From Desulfurococcales archaeon (GTDB lineage Archaea; Thermoproteota; Thermoprotei_A; Sulfolobales; NBVN01), in NCBI GenBank assembly GCA_023255965.1, contig JAGDWE010000070.1, forward strand, positions 1 through 14,012: a stretch of 14,012 nucleotides of DNA, in the 5' to 3' direction. The first letter of the stretch is position 1; the number at the start of each line of letters is the position of its first letter. A model generated the notes under the pieces. The model saw nothing but the letters and a program-made list of their open reading frames with translations, did no database searches and was not told the origin of the DNA. The translations under genes and the position numbers were made by a program. Below, piece after piece: positions 6,996-13,754 of the stretch.

Positions 6996-7256
6996 TCATT
7001 TTAGTGTACTTAATAATTTAATGAGCAAGGCTGCATGCCTTAATATGTCGTCAACGACGTTAGCAGTAGTTAGGAAGTCCTCCGAGGCCTTTAAATCTAT
7101 GCCGATCCTATAGATTAAGTACTTACCGCTGACAACATAACTAGATATAGATACATTTTCTGGGGCACCTTTATCGTCCGGCATTAAAGACTTAAGTAAG
7201 GCTTCAGCTGTTCTTGAATCACCCGCATCAATATTAATTATTACCTCTAATCTCAT
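6996..7256 (-). CDS. pcc1: KEOPS complex subunit Pcc1
   Basis: Pcc1 is the small dimerising subunit of KEOPS, which installs threonylcarbamoyl on A37 of ANN-decoding tRNAs. The 86-residue protein has the family pattern: a short beta strand (MRLEVIINID), a helix with AEALLKSLMPDDK, the paired strands VSISSYVVSGKYLIYRIGIDLKAS, and a C-terminal helix from TANVVDDILRHAALLIKLL. I start at the ATG at 7256 because GGTGA at 7262-7266 is then five bases upstream. An in-frame GTG at 7265 overlaps that site and would add three residues. The gene lies 85 bases after the Cdc45-like gene. A TATA-like GTTTAAATA near 7308-7316 could start its own message. Confidence 0.82.
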   Translation of the reverse strand: MRLEVIINIDAGDSRTAEALLKSLMPDDKGAPENVSISSYVVSGKYLIYRIGIDLKASEDFLTTANVVDDILRHAALLIKLLSTLK

Positions 7257-7261
7257 AGTGG

Positions 7262-7268
7262 TCACCTA
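7262..7268 (-). promoter_or_regulatory. Shine-Dalgarno site deciding the Pcc1 start
   Basis: TAGGTGA on the minus strand ends five bases before the ATG at 7256 and overlaps the alternative GTG at 7265. It favours the shorter reading. Confidence 0.55.
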
Positions 7269-7341
7269 CGCCCATCACTTGATCTAATAATCATTAGACT
7301 AGCGTATTTAAACGCTTCATCCTTTTCAATTGATCTAGTGC

Positions 7342-8499
7342 CTACCTTAATTCCTTAAACTTAATTAAACCGCCGACGACTTCATAATCATCTTTAACTA
7401 GTAACTTAACGTCAGTTACCTCAGATAGCGGCACGTAAAGGAAGTCATCAAGTTCATACACTATTAAGGAGTTCGTGGGGAGTATTAATGACTTAAGCAC
7501 CTTACTGATAGGCGTTAAAGGAGTTAAACGTCCTAACCTAACCTTATACACTCCCTGCTTAACCCTACTTATTGCCTCCTTACTGTCAATTATTTTGTAG
7601 ATATTAGATACTATGTCCTTAAATACAGCCCTATATAATTGTTTAATATAGGACGTATAGTTACTTATAATGAGGGATGCTGTGAGGTAATACGCTCCGT
7701 GAAGGTCGAGGAATGATAGTAATGCGTACGTAAATTCGTATGCGTCCTTAAAAAGCCATTCCTGCGTTATTAAATAGTTCTCCCCGTATAGGTCATTAGA
7801 TAGTACCTTAGTTTGAGTCGTCGCCTCCAACTTATTGATCAAGTCCTTAATTAAATCCTCTTCACTCAACCCCTTAACATCCCTATCAACATCAACCCCG
7901 CTATATCCCGGTATGAAGATGTCTAAGGACGTCTTCAAGGCGTTAGCTATATCGAGCACAGAGTAGTTGAAGATCTTAATTCCACGTACTACCTTTATGA
8001 GGTTTATATCACATAATTCGGATAGAAGGTTCTTTACGTTAGCATCTATATGTTTTACTTTAATCCTAGGGATGAGTTTACTTAATGTGGCGCCAAGTGA
8101 ATAGTACCTAACATCGTTAGTTAGTATCATGAGGTTCTCTAGGACTTTAATAAATAACGCAGAGTAGTAAGGTGTTGAAACAACGAGGTTCTTACCTAGC
8201 TTACTAATTCCTAGATTGCTTCCCTTAGTGAATGAAATATAGTATTGAGGTCCATGTACATCGACATCTAGCGCGAACGTAGGGGTCTCATCATTTGACT
8301 TGAACTTAACGCCAGTAGGTAGGGGCAGGAACTCATATCTGACGTTATTCTGTTGCAAGTACCTGATAATAATTCCAGCGGCTATTAACGCATCTACGTC
8401 ATATGAAGCAACTACCCTTAATTTCCAGCCTTCCTTACTAATGTTAGCTATGGTACTCGAAATCGCTTTCTCTAAATCCCTAAGCACATCTGATGACAT
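7342..8499 (-). CDS. Cdc45/RecJ-like DHH-family protein, probably non-catalytic
   Basis: The 385-residue protein has the DHH-family N-terminal fold, but its metal site is degraded. Motif I reads ASYDVDAL (31-38) instead of SHXDXDG. The next acidic motif is ALDVDVHG (76-83). The segment where DHH should stand reads LVVSTPYYSA (about 105-114). The C-terminal part (about 230-385) is helical, then beta-rich, and fits a DHHA1-like end. Inactive RecJ-like proteins of this kind are the archaeal counterparts of Cdc45 and bind GINS in the replicative CMG helicase. I infer that role here. Its neighbours eL15, Pcc1 and eS1 are informational genes, which agrees. The ATG at 8499 has no clear ribosome binding site; a TATA-like CGTTAATAAC near 8521-8530 would give a nearly leaderless message. 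An active exonuclease is unlikely. Confidence 0.7.
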   Translation of the reverse strand: MSSDVLRDLEKAISSTIANISKEGWKLRVVASYDVDALIAAGIIIRYLQQNNVRYEFLPLPTGVKFKSNDETPTFALDVDVHGPQYYISFTKGSNLGISKLGKNLVVSTPYYSALFIKVLENLMILTNDVRYYSLGATLSKLIPRIKVKHIDANVKNLLSELCDINLIKVVRGIKIFNYSVLDIANALKTSLDIFIPGYSGVDVDRDVKGLSEEDLIKDLINKLEATTQTKVLSNDLYGENYLITQEWLFKDAYEFTYALLSFLDLHGAYYLTASLIISNYTSYIKQLYRAVFKDIVSNIYKIIDSKEAISRVKQGVYKVRLGRLTPLTPISKVLKSLILPTNSLIVYELDDFLYVPLSEVTDVKLLVKDDYEVVGGLIKFKELR

Positions 8500-8597
8500 C
8501 TACTGTTAACGCCTTAAGTTATTAACGTATGAAAAAATAAAACCTTAATTTATCCTCCTTCACATATCGATATCTAAGTCATGAATATAAACATTAA

Positions 8598-8624
8598 AGA
8601 GGAAAGTTAGGTTTTTAATCCTCT
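8598..8624 (+). promoter_or_regulatory. eL15 operon promoter with TATA box inside an inverted repeat
   Basis: TTTTTAATCC at about 8612-8621 is TATA-like and would start transcription near 8640, which rules out the in-frame ATG at 8632. It is flanked by AGAGGA (8598-8603) and TCCTCT (8619-8624), a perfect six-base inverted repeat that could be a regulator site or chance. Confidence 0.4.
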
Positions 8625-8658
8625 AATTAACATGATTGTAGTTAGTGTGGGTAAGTAT

Positions 8659-9294
8659 ATGGCTAAGTCGCTCTATCACTACATAGGAGAGATGTGGCTA
8701 AGGATGGAAGAGGAGGCTCCTAAGACGTTGAAAGAGAGACTAATAGAATGGCGTGATGATCCTACTGTAGTTAGGGTGGATAGACCTACAAGGCTTAACA
8801 GAGCTAGGGCGCTGGGTTATAAAGCTAAGCAGGGCTTTATAGTGGTTAGGGTTAAGGTCAGCAAAGGAGGCCTAAATAGACCTAGGCCCGATAGTGGTCG
8901 TAGACCCAAGAGGATGGGCGTCTACGGTTATTCTCCCGCTAAGTCAGCTCAACTAATAGCTGAGGAGAGAGCTAACGATAAGTACCCTAATTTAGAGGTG
9001 TTAGGAAGTTATTACGTAGGCGAGGACGGTAATTACAAGTACTATGAAGTGATTTTAGTGGATCCTCATCATCCGGCCATCAAGAGCGATAGTAACATTA
9101 GCTGGATCTCAGAACCGCAACATAGGGGTAGGGTCTATAGAGGTAAGACCATGGCTGGTAGGAGAATGAGAGGCTTACTTGGTAATAGAGGTTTAAGGGG
9201 GACTCATAATTGGAAGTGGAAGAAGAAGTTGAAGGAGAGGAAGCTTAAGAAGAGGCATGAGGCATCAAGAGGTGCTAGGCTAATACCCAAGTAA
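8659..9294 (+). CDS. rpl15e: Large-subunit ribosomal protein eL15
   Basis: eL15 is a basic 50S protein that threads through 23S rRNA. The sequence is typical from MAKSLYHYIGEMW on, with RVDRPTRLNRARALGYKAKQGF, the GGLNRPRPDSGRRPKRMGVYGY loop, AEERANDKYPNLEVLGSYYVGEDG, YYEVILVDPHHPAI and the basic tail GLRGTHNWKWKKK. I start at the ATG at 8659 (211 residues). The family begins this way, and the promoter places the transcript start after the other in-frame ATG at 8632. It opens a four-gene same-strand run with COG1325, Rpp30 and Pop5, the conserved start of the archaeal exosome superoperon. Confidence 0.95.
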   Translation: MAKSLYHYIGEMWLRMEEEAPKTLKERLIEWRDDPTVVRVDRPTRLNRARALGYKAKQGFIVVRVKVSKGGLNRPRPDSGRRPKRMGVYGYSPAKSAQLIAEERANDKYPNLEVLGSYYVGEDGNYKYYEVILVDPHHPAIKSDSNISWISEPQHRGRVYRGKTMAGRRMRGLLGNRGLRGTHNWKWKKKLKERKLKKRHEASRGARLIPK

Positions 9295-9307
9295 GTACAA
9301 AGCAATT

Positions 9308-9760
9308 ATGAGTAGAGTAATTAAAGTCAGGCATGCGCATATATCAACCTTTTCACATGCTACTGAGGACCCTATGAAGGTTAGGAAGGCACTTCTAAAT
9401 TTACTTCCTCAGGAACTTCGCTCGGTTAGGATCTCTGAGGAGGTTTTAGAGGGCCACTACGGTAATGAAATAAGGGTATTTAACGTTGAGCTCCGCGGTG
9501 ATGAAGCCTTTAAGGCGCTCAAGCATATAATATGCTCATTAAGTCAGTCAGATAGGAATGCCTTGCTGCTTTCGCTAGCACTTAGGTTGGGTGATGTTAA
9601 ATCCCACTTACATTTAAGGCTAGATAAGCAGGAAGCTTACTTGGGAACTATAACGCTACGTGATGGGAGTGATATAATTAAGTTTTCAGTAACCATCGAC
9701 GGCTGTAGGAAGCTAGATGATGTTAAGAACTTCCTTGACGAATTAATTAGGGAATGCTAA
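9308..9760 (+). CDS. COG1325 RNA-binding protein, exosome-superoperon member
   Basis: This 150-residue protein matches the archaeal COG1325 family, a single-domain protein with an L5-like alpha/beta fold that is predicted to bind RNA. Visible hallmarks are the N-terminal strand VRHAHISTFSHATED, LLNLLPQELR, the VLEGHYGNEIRVFNVEL stretch, and KSHLHLRLDKQEAYLG. No catalytic motif is present. It starts 13 bases after eL15, and its last codons overlap the ATG at 9754 of rpp30, so the genes are translationally linked. Its exact role is unknown; linkage with RNase P and exosome genes suggests a part in tRNA or rRNA processing. Confidence 0.85.
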   Translation: MSRVIKVRHAHISTFSHATEDPMKVRKALLNLLPQELRSVRISEEVLEGHYGNEIRVFNVELRGDEAFKALKHIICSLSQSDRNALLLSLALRLGDVKSHLHLRLDKQEAYLGTITLRDGSDIIKFSVTIDGCRKLDDVKNFLDELIREC

Positions 9761-10383
9761 TTATGTTCGTAGACATAAATATAAGACCGGCTAGGCCTGA
9801 ACATTTGAGGCCGATATTAAATCAAGCAGCAAGATTTAACTACCGTTTAGTAGCTGTTGAGGGGCTGTCTGGGGAATCATTAATGGATTTAGATATAAGC
9901 ATCAGGGTCGTGCCGAGGTTTACCTATAGTGATCTTAGGTCATTAAGTAGGGGTCGAGAACCACGGAACCACTTAATAGCTTACGAATTATGCGATACAT
10001 CGGCAATTAAGGCATTAGATAAGCTTAGGAGCAGGGTTAATGTACTAAAGCTTACTAATAAAGCATTATCTAATATTAAGAGAAGGCACTTAAGGTTGTT
10101 GAAGAATTGCAGGATACCTATTGAGATATCACTTAATGATGCAATGATCGATGGAAGGTTAGATCACGGTTTCCTAATTGGATTCGGTAAGTTAGTGCCT
10201 TATATAGAAGCCGGCCACATAGACTTAATACTCTCCAGTGGTGCCGGAAATCAATATGAGTTGCTACATCCTCTAACAGCCATAGCTGTACTTAAGGAGC
10301 TAGGCCTCAGCTACTTAACCGCTTTAAAAGCTTTAACAACGTCGCCTTCAAGGTTATTAGAAGGTAGTAGAGCATGGATTTAA
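9754..10383 (+). CDS. rnp3: RNase P protein component Rpp30 (Rnp3)
   Basis: Rpp30 is a TIM-barrel protein that pairs with Pop5 on the catalytic domain of RNase P RNA and supports removal of tRNA 5' leaders. The 209-residue length is usual. The barrel strands begin with FVDINIRP and continue with IRVVPRFTY, HLIAYELCDTSAIKALDKLRSRVNVLKL, RIPIEISLNDAMIDG, and HIDLILSSGAGNQYELLHP, followed by a C-terminal helix ending in TTSPSRLLEG. The ATG at 9754 overlaps the COG1325 stop. A second in-frame ATG at 9763 (MFVDINIRP) lies two bases beyond that stop and is equally plausible. AGGGA at 9749-9753 could serve either. The 3' end overlaps pop5 by ten bases. Confidence 0.88.
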   Translation: MLIMFVDINIRPARPEHLRPILNQAARFNYRLVAVEGLSGESLMDLDISIRVVPRFTYSDLRSLSRGREPRNHLIAYELCDTSAIKALDKLRSRVNVLKLTNKALSNIKRRHLRLLKNCRIPIEISLNDAMIDGRLDHGFLIGFGKLVPYIEAGHIDLILSSGAGNQYELLHPLTAIAVLKELGLSYLTALKALTTSPSRLLEGSRAWI

Positions 10384-10868
10384 CGGAATTACTTTCGTTG
10401 ATCGCTTTAACAACGTCGCTGGTCGCCTTACTTCAGTTCTACAAAATTAACAGCAGGATTGAGGCATTATTTCAGGCAATTAGCAGTAAGGTGATCTTAA
10501 AGGTCCTGAGGTCAAGGAGGTTGAGGAAGAAGCTTAGGAAGAGGTATATGGTATTTGAAGTGATAAGTGATGGAACTCCAGATAAGAGCTCATTAGAATC
10601 CGAGATTAAGGGTGTGTTTAAGAACTTATTCGGTGAGATCCACTTAACGGCTGCCTCACTGGCTATCCAGTATTACGACAGTAGATTAAGGATGGGGATC
10701 CTTAAGTTTACACATAGGTATAGATATAAAGTTCTGGCTGCCTTAGGCCTAGTAAAGAGGGTTGGAAGCGTTAAAGTGCTAATAGTTCCTGTTAGGACTA
10801 CTGGGACGTATAAGAAGGCGTTGAAATACATTAATGAACGCTATTCGGTAGAAGTGAAACCCAGCTAA
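10374..10868 (+). CDS. rnp2: RNase P protein component Pop5 (Rnp2) with N-terminal hydrophobic extension
   Basis: Pop5 partners Rpp30 in RNase P. The core starts near residue 55 (RKRYMVFEVISDG) and continues through LFGEIHLTAASLAIQYYD, LRMGILKFTHRYRYKVLAALGLVKRV and VKVLIVPVRTTGTYKKA. Unusually, about 54 residues precede it: a hydrophobic stretch at 6-20 (LLSLIALTTSLVALL), an amphipathic helix and a very basic segment at 43-57. This could anchor the protein in the membrane. The ATG at 10374 overlaps the rpp30 stop by ten bases, which supports this start. Internal alternatives are GTG at 10491 and TTG at 10521, which would remove the hydrophobic part. It is the last gene of the run. Confidence 0.85.
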   Translation: MDLTELLSLIALTTSLVALLQFYKINSRIEALFQAISSKVILKVLRSRRLRKKLRKRYMVFEVISDGTPDKSSLESEIKGVFKNLFGEIHLTAASLAIQYYDSRLRMGILKFTHRYRYKVLAALGLVKRVGSVKVLIVPVRTTGTYKKALKYINERYSVEVKPS

Positions 10869-11044
10869 TCACTATTAAGAGATTTAAAAACCGTATTTAA
10901 CTTAAGCTGATCGAGGGATTTAAGCAAGACCATAGGTTTGAGGGCTTTGTTGCCCTCAAGTAATGCTATACATGTATTATGGGGCAGAAACATTTATTAG
11001 GGTCATTGAGGGGATTTTATAGGCAGTTGGAGTCGAACGTTGGA
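10869..11044. other. Intergenic region before copy B
   Basis: There is no protein gene here. The region holds a terminator-like hairpin at 10938-10959 and a TATA-like TTTTATA at 11015-11021 that could start copy B near 11045. Confidence 0.5.
10938..10959 (+). terminator. Hairpin downstream of pop5
   Basis: TTGAGGGC (10938-10945) and GCCCTCAA (10952-10959) form a perfect 8-bp stem with the loop TTTGTT, 70 bases after the pop5 stop. It may end the eL15-Pop5 message. Archaea mostly terminate at U-tracts, and none follows directly, so it could instead be a boundary structure of the neighbouring repeat element. Confidence 0.35.
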
Positions 11045-11054
11045 GAAACCATTG

Positions 11055-11099
11055 GATCCGCCTAGGCGATGGGAGCGCTGCTCCGAGCCTAGGCGGATC
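11055..11099 (+). repeat. Long inverted repeat in copy B
   Basis: GATCCGCCTAGGC (11055-11067) pairs perfectly with GCCTAGGCGGATC (11087-11099). The 19-base loop contains a nested GGAGC/GCTCC hairpin at 11072-11084. It is the most stable-looking hairpin in the window and forms a 5' extension relative to copy A. Confidence 0.7.
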
Positions 11100-11322
11100 T
11101 CCTCTAGATGGGAGCCCAGTGCCGTTGGGCTCGACGGCCGCCCATGAGCCCGCATGGGTACCCAAATCCCTCTGGGCGAGGTGGAAGTCCCTAGAGGTGG
11201 CCCTAAATGACCCTAAAAACACAGAACATCCCTCTAGGGACAAACGGTGCATCTAATTTTATGATTATGTTTTAGCTGCTTTCCCAAGCGATGACATGTT
11301 GAAATGAATCATAACTGGGGAT

Positions 11323-11341
11323 CCTGCCTTAAAAGGCGAGG
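11323..11341 (+). repeat. Bulged hairpin of copy B
   Basis: CCTGCCTTAAAAGGCGAGG folds as three pairs, five pairs, an AA loop and one unpaired G on the 3' arm. This is the same geometry as 1206-1224 (minus), with two C-G pairs replaced by T-A. Confidence 0.5.
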
Positions 11342-11345
11342 GATA

Positions 11346-11500
11346 AGTGCCTATAAGTACGTGCTCTACAACGTACTTGATGATGGCTTCCAAATGAATG
11401 ATACTAGATCAGCAACCCGATTAAATAATGTAGAGAGCCTTCTGCCATTTAGAGCATGGAATGCAACGGGTAGACATCATCTAATATTACTACTAGTAAT
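11346..11500. other. Intergenic remainder upstream of the metB-like gene
   Basis: I see no credible gene. A small hairpin, AAGTACG (11355-11361) with CGTACTT (11372-11378), is the only structure before the regulatory palindromes. Confidence 0.4.
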
Positions 11501-11502
11501 AT
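11484..11502. repeat. Perfect palindrome upstream of the metB-like gene
   Basis: ATATTACTA, one central C, and TAGTAATAT form a perfect 9+1+9 palindrome. It could be an operator or a terminator-like hairpin. It sits about 65 bases before the ATG of the metB-like gene. Confidence 0.5.
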
Positions 11503-11565
11503 AGTGATTATGATAGTGATAGCAATATTTTAATATCTAAAATCATCAATATTGCTTAGGTGATC
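11501..11565 (+). promoter_or_regulatory. Promoter, operator-like repeats and Shine-Dalgarno site of the metB-like gene
   Basis: ATAGTGAT occurs twice, 12 bases apart (11501-11508 and 11513-11520). AGCAATATT (11521-11529) and AATATTGCT (11548-11556) form a perfect inverted repeat around a TATA-like TTTTAATAT (11527-11535). A repressor bound there would block TBP. AGGTGATC at 11558-11565 is fully complementary to the 16S tail and stands two bases before the ATG. The regulator is unknown; control by methionine or homoserine supply is inference. Confidence 0.5.
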
Positions 11566-11567
11566 TG

Positions 11568-12740
11568 ATGAGTAGATTAAGTACCGAATTAATTCACGGA
11601 CATGAGTTCTATGATGAGAAGAGCGGGATTTTTATACCTCCTATATATTTAAATGTCATATATGAACAACCTAATAGGGTATTTGGCGATACTTTATTAA
11701 GTGATAGAGGAGTCGATTTAAAGTACTCTCGTGAGGAGAACCTAACTGCTAGGGCCTTAGAGAAGGTCATATCTAAGTTAGAGTTAAGCGACGATGCCCT
11801 CGTATTTAATAGCGGGATGGCTGCAATAGCAGCTGTATACTTAGGCGTACTGAGGAGCGGCTCTAAGGTGGTTATCCCTATGGAGGCCTATGGAACCACC
11901 ATACAACTACTTACTCAGCTCTCATGCAAGTTTGGATTTAGGGTCGTTAAGGTATGGCCTTCAACCGAGGATGTTATAAATGCCATAGACAGCGAAACAA
12001 CCATGGTATTGGTTGAAACAATTACTAATCCGCTACTGAGGGTTCTTAATATAAGGGAAATAGCTAGAAGAGTAAAGGAGGTAAACGCTATTTTAGTAGT
12101 TGATAATACCCTGGCAACGCCTTTAATTTATACGCCAATTAATGATGGAGCTAATATCGTATTACACAGTCTAACTAAGTACTTAGCAGGACATAATGAC
12201 GTGGTGGGAGGAGCTTTGGCCTCCAGAAGCGACCTAATTAGGGAGCTATGGGAGTGGAGGAGGATGTTAGGTGGCATACTACAGCCGCTTGAAGCGTATT
12301 TAATTCTAAGGGGCATAAAGACTTTAGAGGTTAGGTTTGAGAGGCAGTGTAGGAATGCATTAACTGTGGCGGAATTCCTTCATGAACATACTAAGGTTAA
12401 GGAGGTCTTCTATCCAGGCCTTCCTGACAGCCCCTATAAATCTGTGGCTGACTCGCTATTTAGTAGGAGAATGTATGGGGGAGTAGTTTCATTTAGGCTC
12501 CGCGGCGGTAAAGAAGCTGCACATGAGATGTTAAGGAGAGTTAAAGTGATTAAGCCATCCCCAAGCCTTGGGGGGACGGAGAGTCTATTAACATATCCGG
12601 TGGTTAGTGCGTCGAAGACTATTCCGGCCGAAGATAGATTGAAGCTGGGTATTACGGAGGACTTACTAAGGCTTTCAATAGGATTAGAGGACGTTAATGA
12701 TTTAATTGAAGACTTAGATCAAGCACTTAACTACGCATAG
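11568..12740 (+). CDS. metB: Cys/Met-metabolism PLP enzyme, probably cystathionine gamma-synthase
   Basis: The 390-residue protein belongs to the Cys/Met PLP family and would act in the cytoplasm on an activated homoserine and cysteine to give cystathionine for methionine synthesis. Visible marks are the YSREENLT segment near 51, the substrate-loop FNSGMAAIAAV, the cofactor aspartate in LVVDNTLATP, the PLP lysine Lys204 in SLTKYLAGHNDVVGG, and the C-terminal SLGGTESLLTYPV. Strong Shine-Dalgarno complementarity sets the start at 11568. Homoserine kinase follows 68 bases downstream on the same strand, which favours a synthase of the homoserine branch, possibly using O-phosphohomoserine as in plants. 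Cystathionine gamma-lyase or methionine gamma-lyase share the fold and cannot be excluded from sequence alone. Confidence 0.82.
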   Translation: MSRLSTELIHGHEFYDEKSGIFIPPIYLNVIYEQPNRVFGDTLLSDRGVDLKYSREENLTARALEKVISKLELSDDALVFNSGMAAIAAVYLGVLRSGSKVVIPMEAYGTTIQLLTQLSCKFGFRVVKVWPSTEDVINAIDSETTMVLVETITNPLLRVLNIREIARRVKEVNAILVVDNTLATPLIYTPINDGANIVLHSLTKYLAGHNDVVGGALASRSDLIRELWEWRRMLGGILQPLEAYLILRGIKTLEVRFERQCRNALTVAEFLHEHTKVKEVFYPGLPDSPYKSVADSLFSRRMYGGVVSFRLRGGKEAAHEMLRRVKVIKPSPSLGGTESLLTYPVVSASKTIPAEDRLKLGITEDLLRLSIGLEDVNDLIEDLDQALNYA

Positions 12741-12808
12741 GTAATGTGTTACCATGAAATTCCCTAATAAATTAATTATCTCCAATCCATATAGGTAGAT
12801 GATCGACG

Positions 12809-13753
12809 ATGGTTAGGGTAATTTCCAGAGCATACTGTAGCTCAGCTAATCTGGGTTCCGGGTTCGACGTAGTTGCCATAGCATTAGATGTATACTACGA
12901 TGAAGTTATGGTAAGCATTAATCGAGGTAACGGTAATGTTGTATTAGAGGGTATTGAAGGTCCTTTTGCTGATTTAGTTAGCAGGGATTTAAACACCGCG
13001 GTCGCTGCTGTAAGGGAGGTCCTAAAGTATGTCAATAGAAGTGATGTTGATGTATATGTGAGGCTGTGGAAGGGAATACCCCCTTCCGCAGGGCTTGGAG
13101 GGAGCGGTGCATCAGCAGTAGCCGCAATTAAATCACTAATAACAGCGTTAGATCTAAATCTAACCAACGATGAGATAATAGAGCTCGCCGGTAGGGCTGA
13201 GGCTGTAGTTGCTGGTGAAGCTCATTACGATAACGTCTCGGCAAGCTTGCTGGGCGGCTTAGTTATAATTATTTCACAAAACCCGATTAAGGTCGTCAGG
13301 TTAAATACTAATGCGTACTTTGTAGTCTCAACGCCAGTTATTAGGATGCCGCCTAATAAGACTGCCATCATGAGGAGCATACTACCTAAGTTCGTATCAT
13401 TACATGATATGGTAAGGAATTATGGAAAGTTAGCTGCGTTAATCTCAGGCTTAATCACAGGTAATTTAGCGTTAGCTGGATACGGTATGGAGGATTACAT
13501 CATCGAACCCGCGAGATCCAGCTACATCCCCTGCTATGAAGTGGTTAAGAGGGAGGCCATATCCAATGGGGCATTAGGAGTTGCAATAAGCGGTGCAGGC
13601 CCTACATTAATAACCCTATGTGAGAACTTAGAATCAGCTAAAAGGATTTCAGAAGTTATCAAATCCACATATACTAAATGCGGCTATGAAGTATTAATCA
13701 AGGTAGCTCAGGTTGGCCCTGGAGCTGAGGTTATTGACGTATCATATGATTAA
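12809..13753 (+). CDS. thrB: Homoserine kinase (GHMP family)
   Basis: Homoserine kinase uses ATP to make O-phosphohomoserine, the precursor of threonine. The 314-residue length is typical. The N-terminal SSANLGSGFDVVAIAL (residues 11-26) is the ThrB signature. The phosphate-binding loop PPSAGLGGSGASA lies at about 92-104, and the C-terminal GHMP motif AISGAGPT is near 268. The sequence contains DNVSASLLGGLVI, a substrate-side region expected for ThrB. The ATG at 12809 gives the expected N-terminus; a clear ribosome binding site is missing. AT-rich AATAAATTAATTATC at about 12766-12780 could be a separate promoter. Together with the metB-like gene it marks a homoserine branch point. Confidence 0.92.
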   Translation: MVRVISRAYCSSANLGSGFDVVAIALDVYYDEVMVSINRGNGNVVLEGIEGPFADLVSRDLNTAVAAVREVLKYVNRSDVDVYVRLWKGIPPSAGLGGSGASAVAAIKSLITALDLNLTNDEIIELAGRAEAVVAGEAHYDNVSASLLGGLVIIISQNPIKVVRLNTNAYFVVSTPVIRMPPNKTAIMRSILPKFVSLHDMVRNYGKLAALISGLITGNLALAGYGMEDYIIEPARSSYIPCYEVVKREAISNGALGVAISGAGPTLITLCENLESAKRISEVIKSTYTKCGYEVLIKVAQVGPGAEVIDVSYD

Positions 13754-13754
13754 T

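Larger units (their letters stand above)
11045..11345 (+). ncRNA. Structured GC-rich element, copy B
   Basis: This element mirrors copy A on the opposite strand. It opens with a 13-bp hairpin not present as such in A (11055-11067 with 11087-11099). It then shows GATGGGAGC, CCGTTGGGCTCGACGG, GGGTACCC and GGGCGAGGTGGAA (ending at 11186). The 11-bp stem GTCCCTAGAGG (11187-11197) with CCTCTAGGGAC (11231-11241) closes a 33-base loop and is followed by AAACGGT. After 81 bases comes the bulged hairpin at 11323-11341. Relative to A, four pairs in the first stem and two in the second have changed on both sides, so pairing is conserved. No tnpB or other transposase gene is adjacent. It lies where other archaea continue the exosome superoperon. 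Strand and ends are inferred from a TATA-like box at 11015-11021 and from copy A. Confidence 0.6.

Noticed and set aside
11187..11241. RNase P RNA next to the RNase P protein genes (GAGGTGGAAGTCC and ACAGAA resemble conserved regions I and V)
   Set aside because: The two stem arms are only 33 bases apart, leaving no room for the catalytic core between the P4 strands. The 3' arm lacks the expected CUU, and copy A lacks ACAGAA. A covariance search with the type T RNase P model would settle it.
10977..11252. A 91-codon minus-strand frame in copy B
   Set aside because: It has a low-complexity composition, runs across a 13-bp hairpin and the covarying stem, and has no family match. It is explained by the RNA-like element.
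11304..11504. A 66-codon frame upstream of the metB-like gene
   Set aside because: It has no ribosome binding site, overlaps the bulged hairpin and the perfect palindrome, and its product resembles nothing I know.
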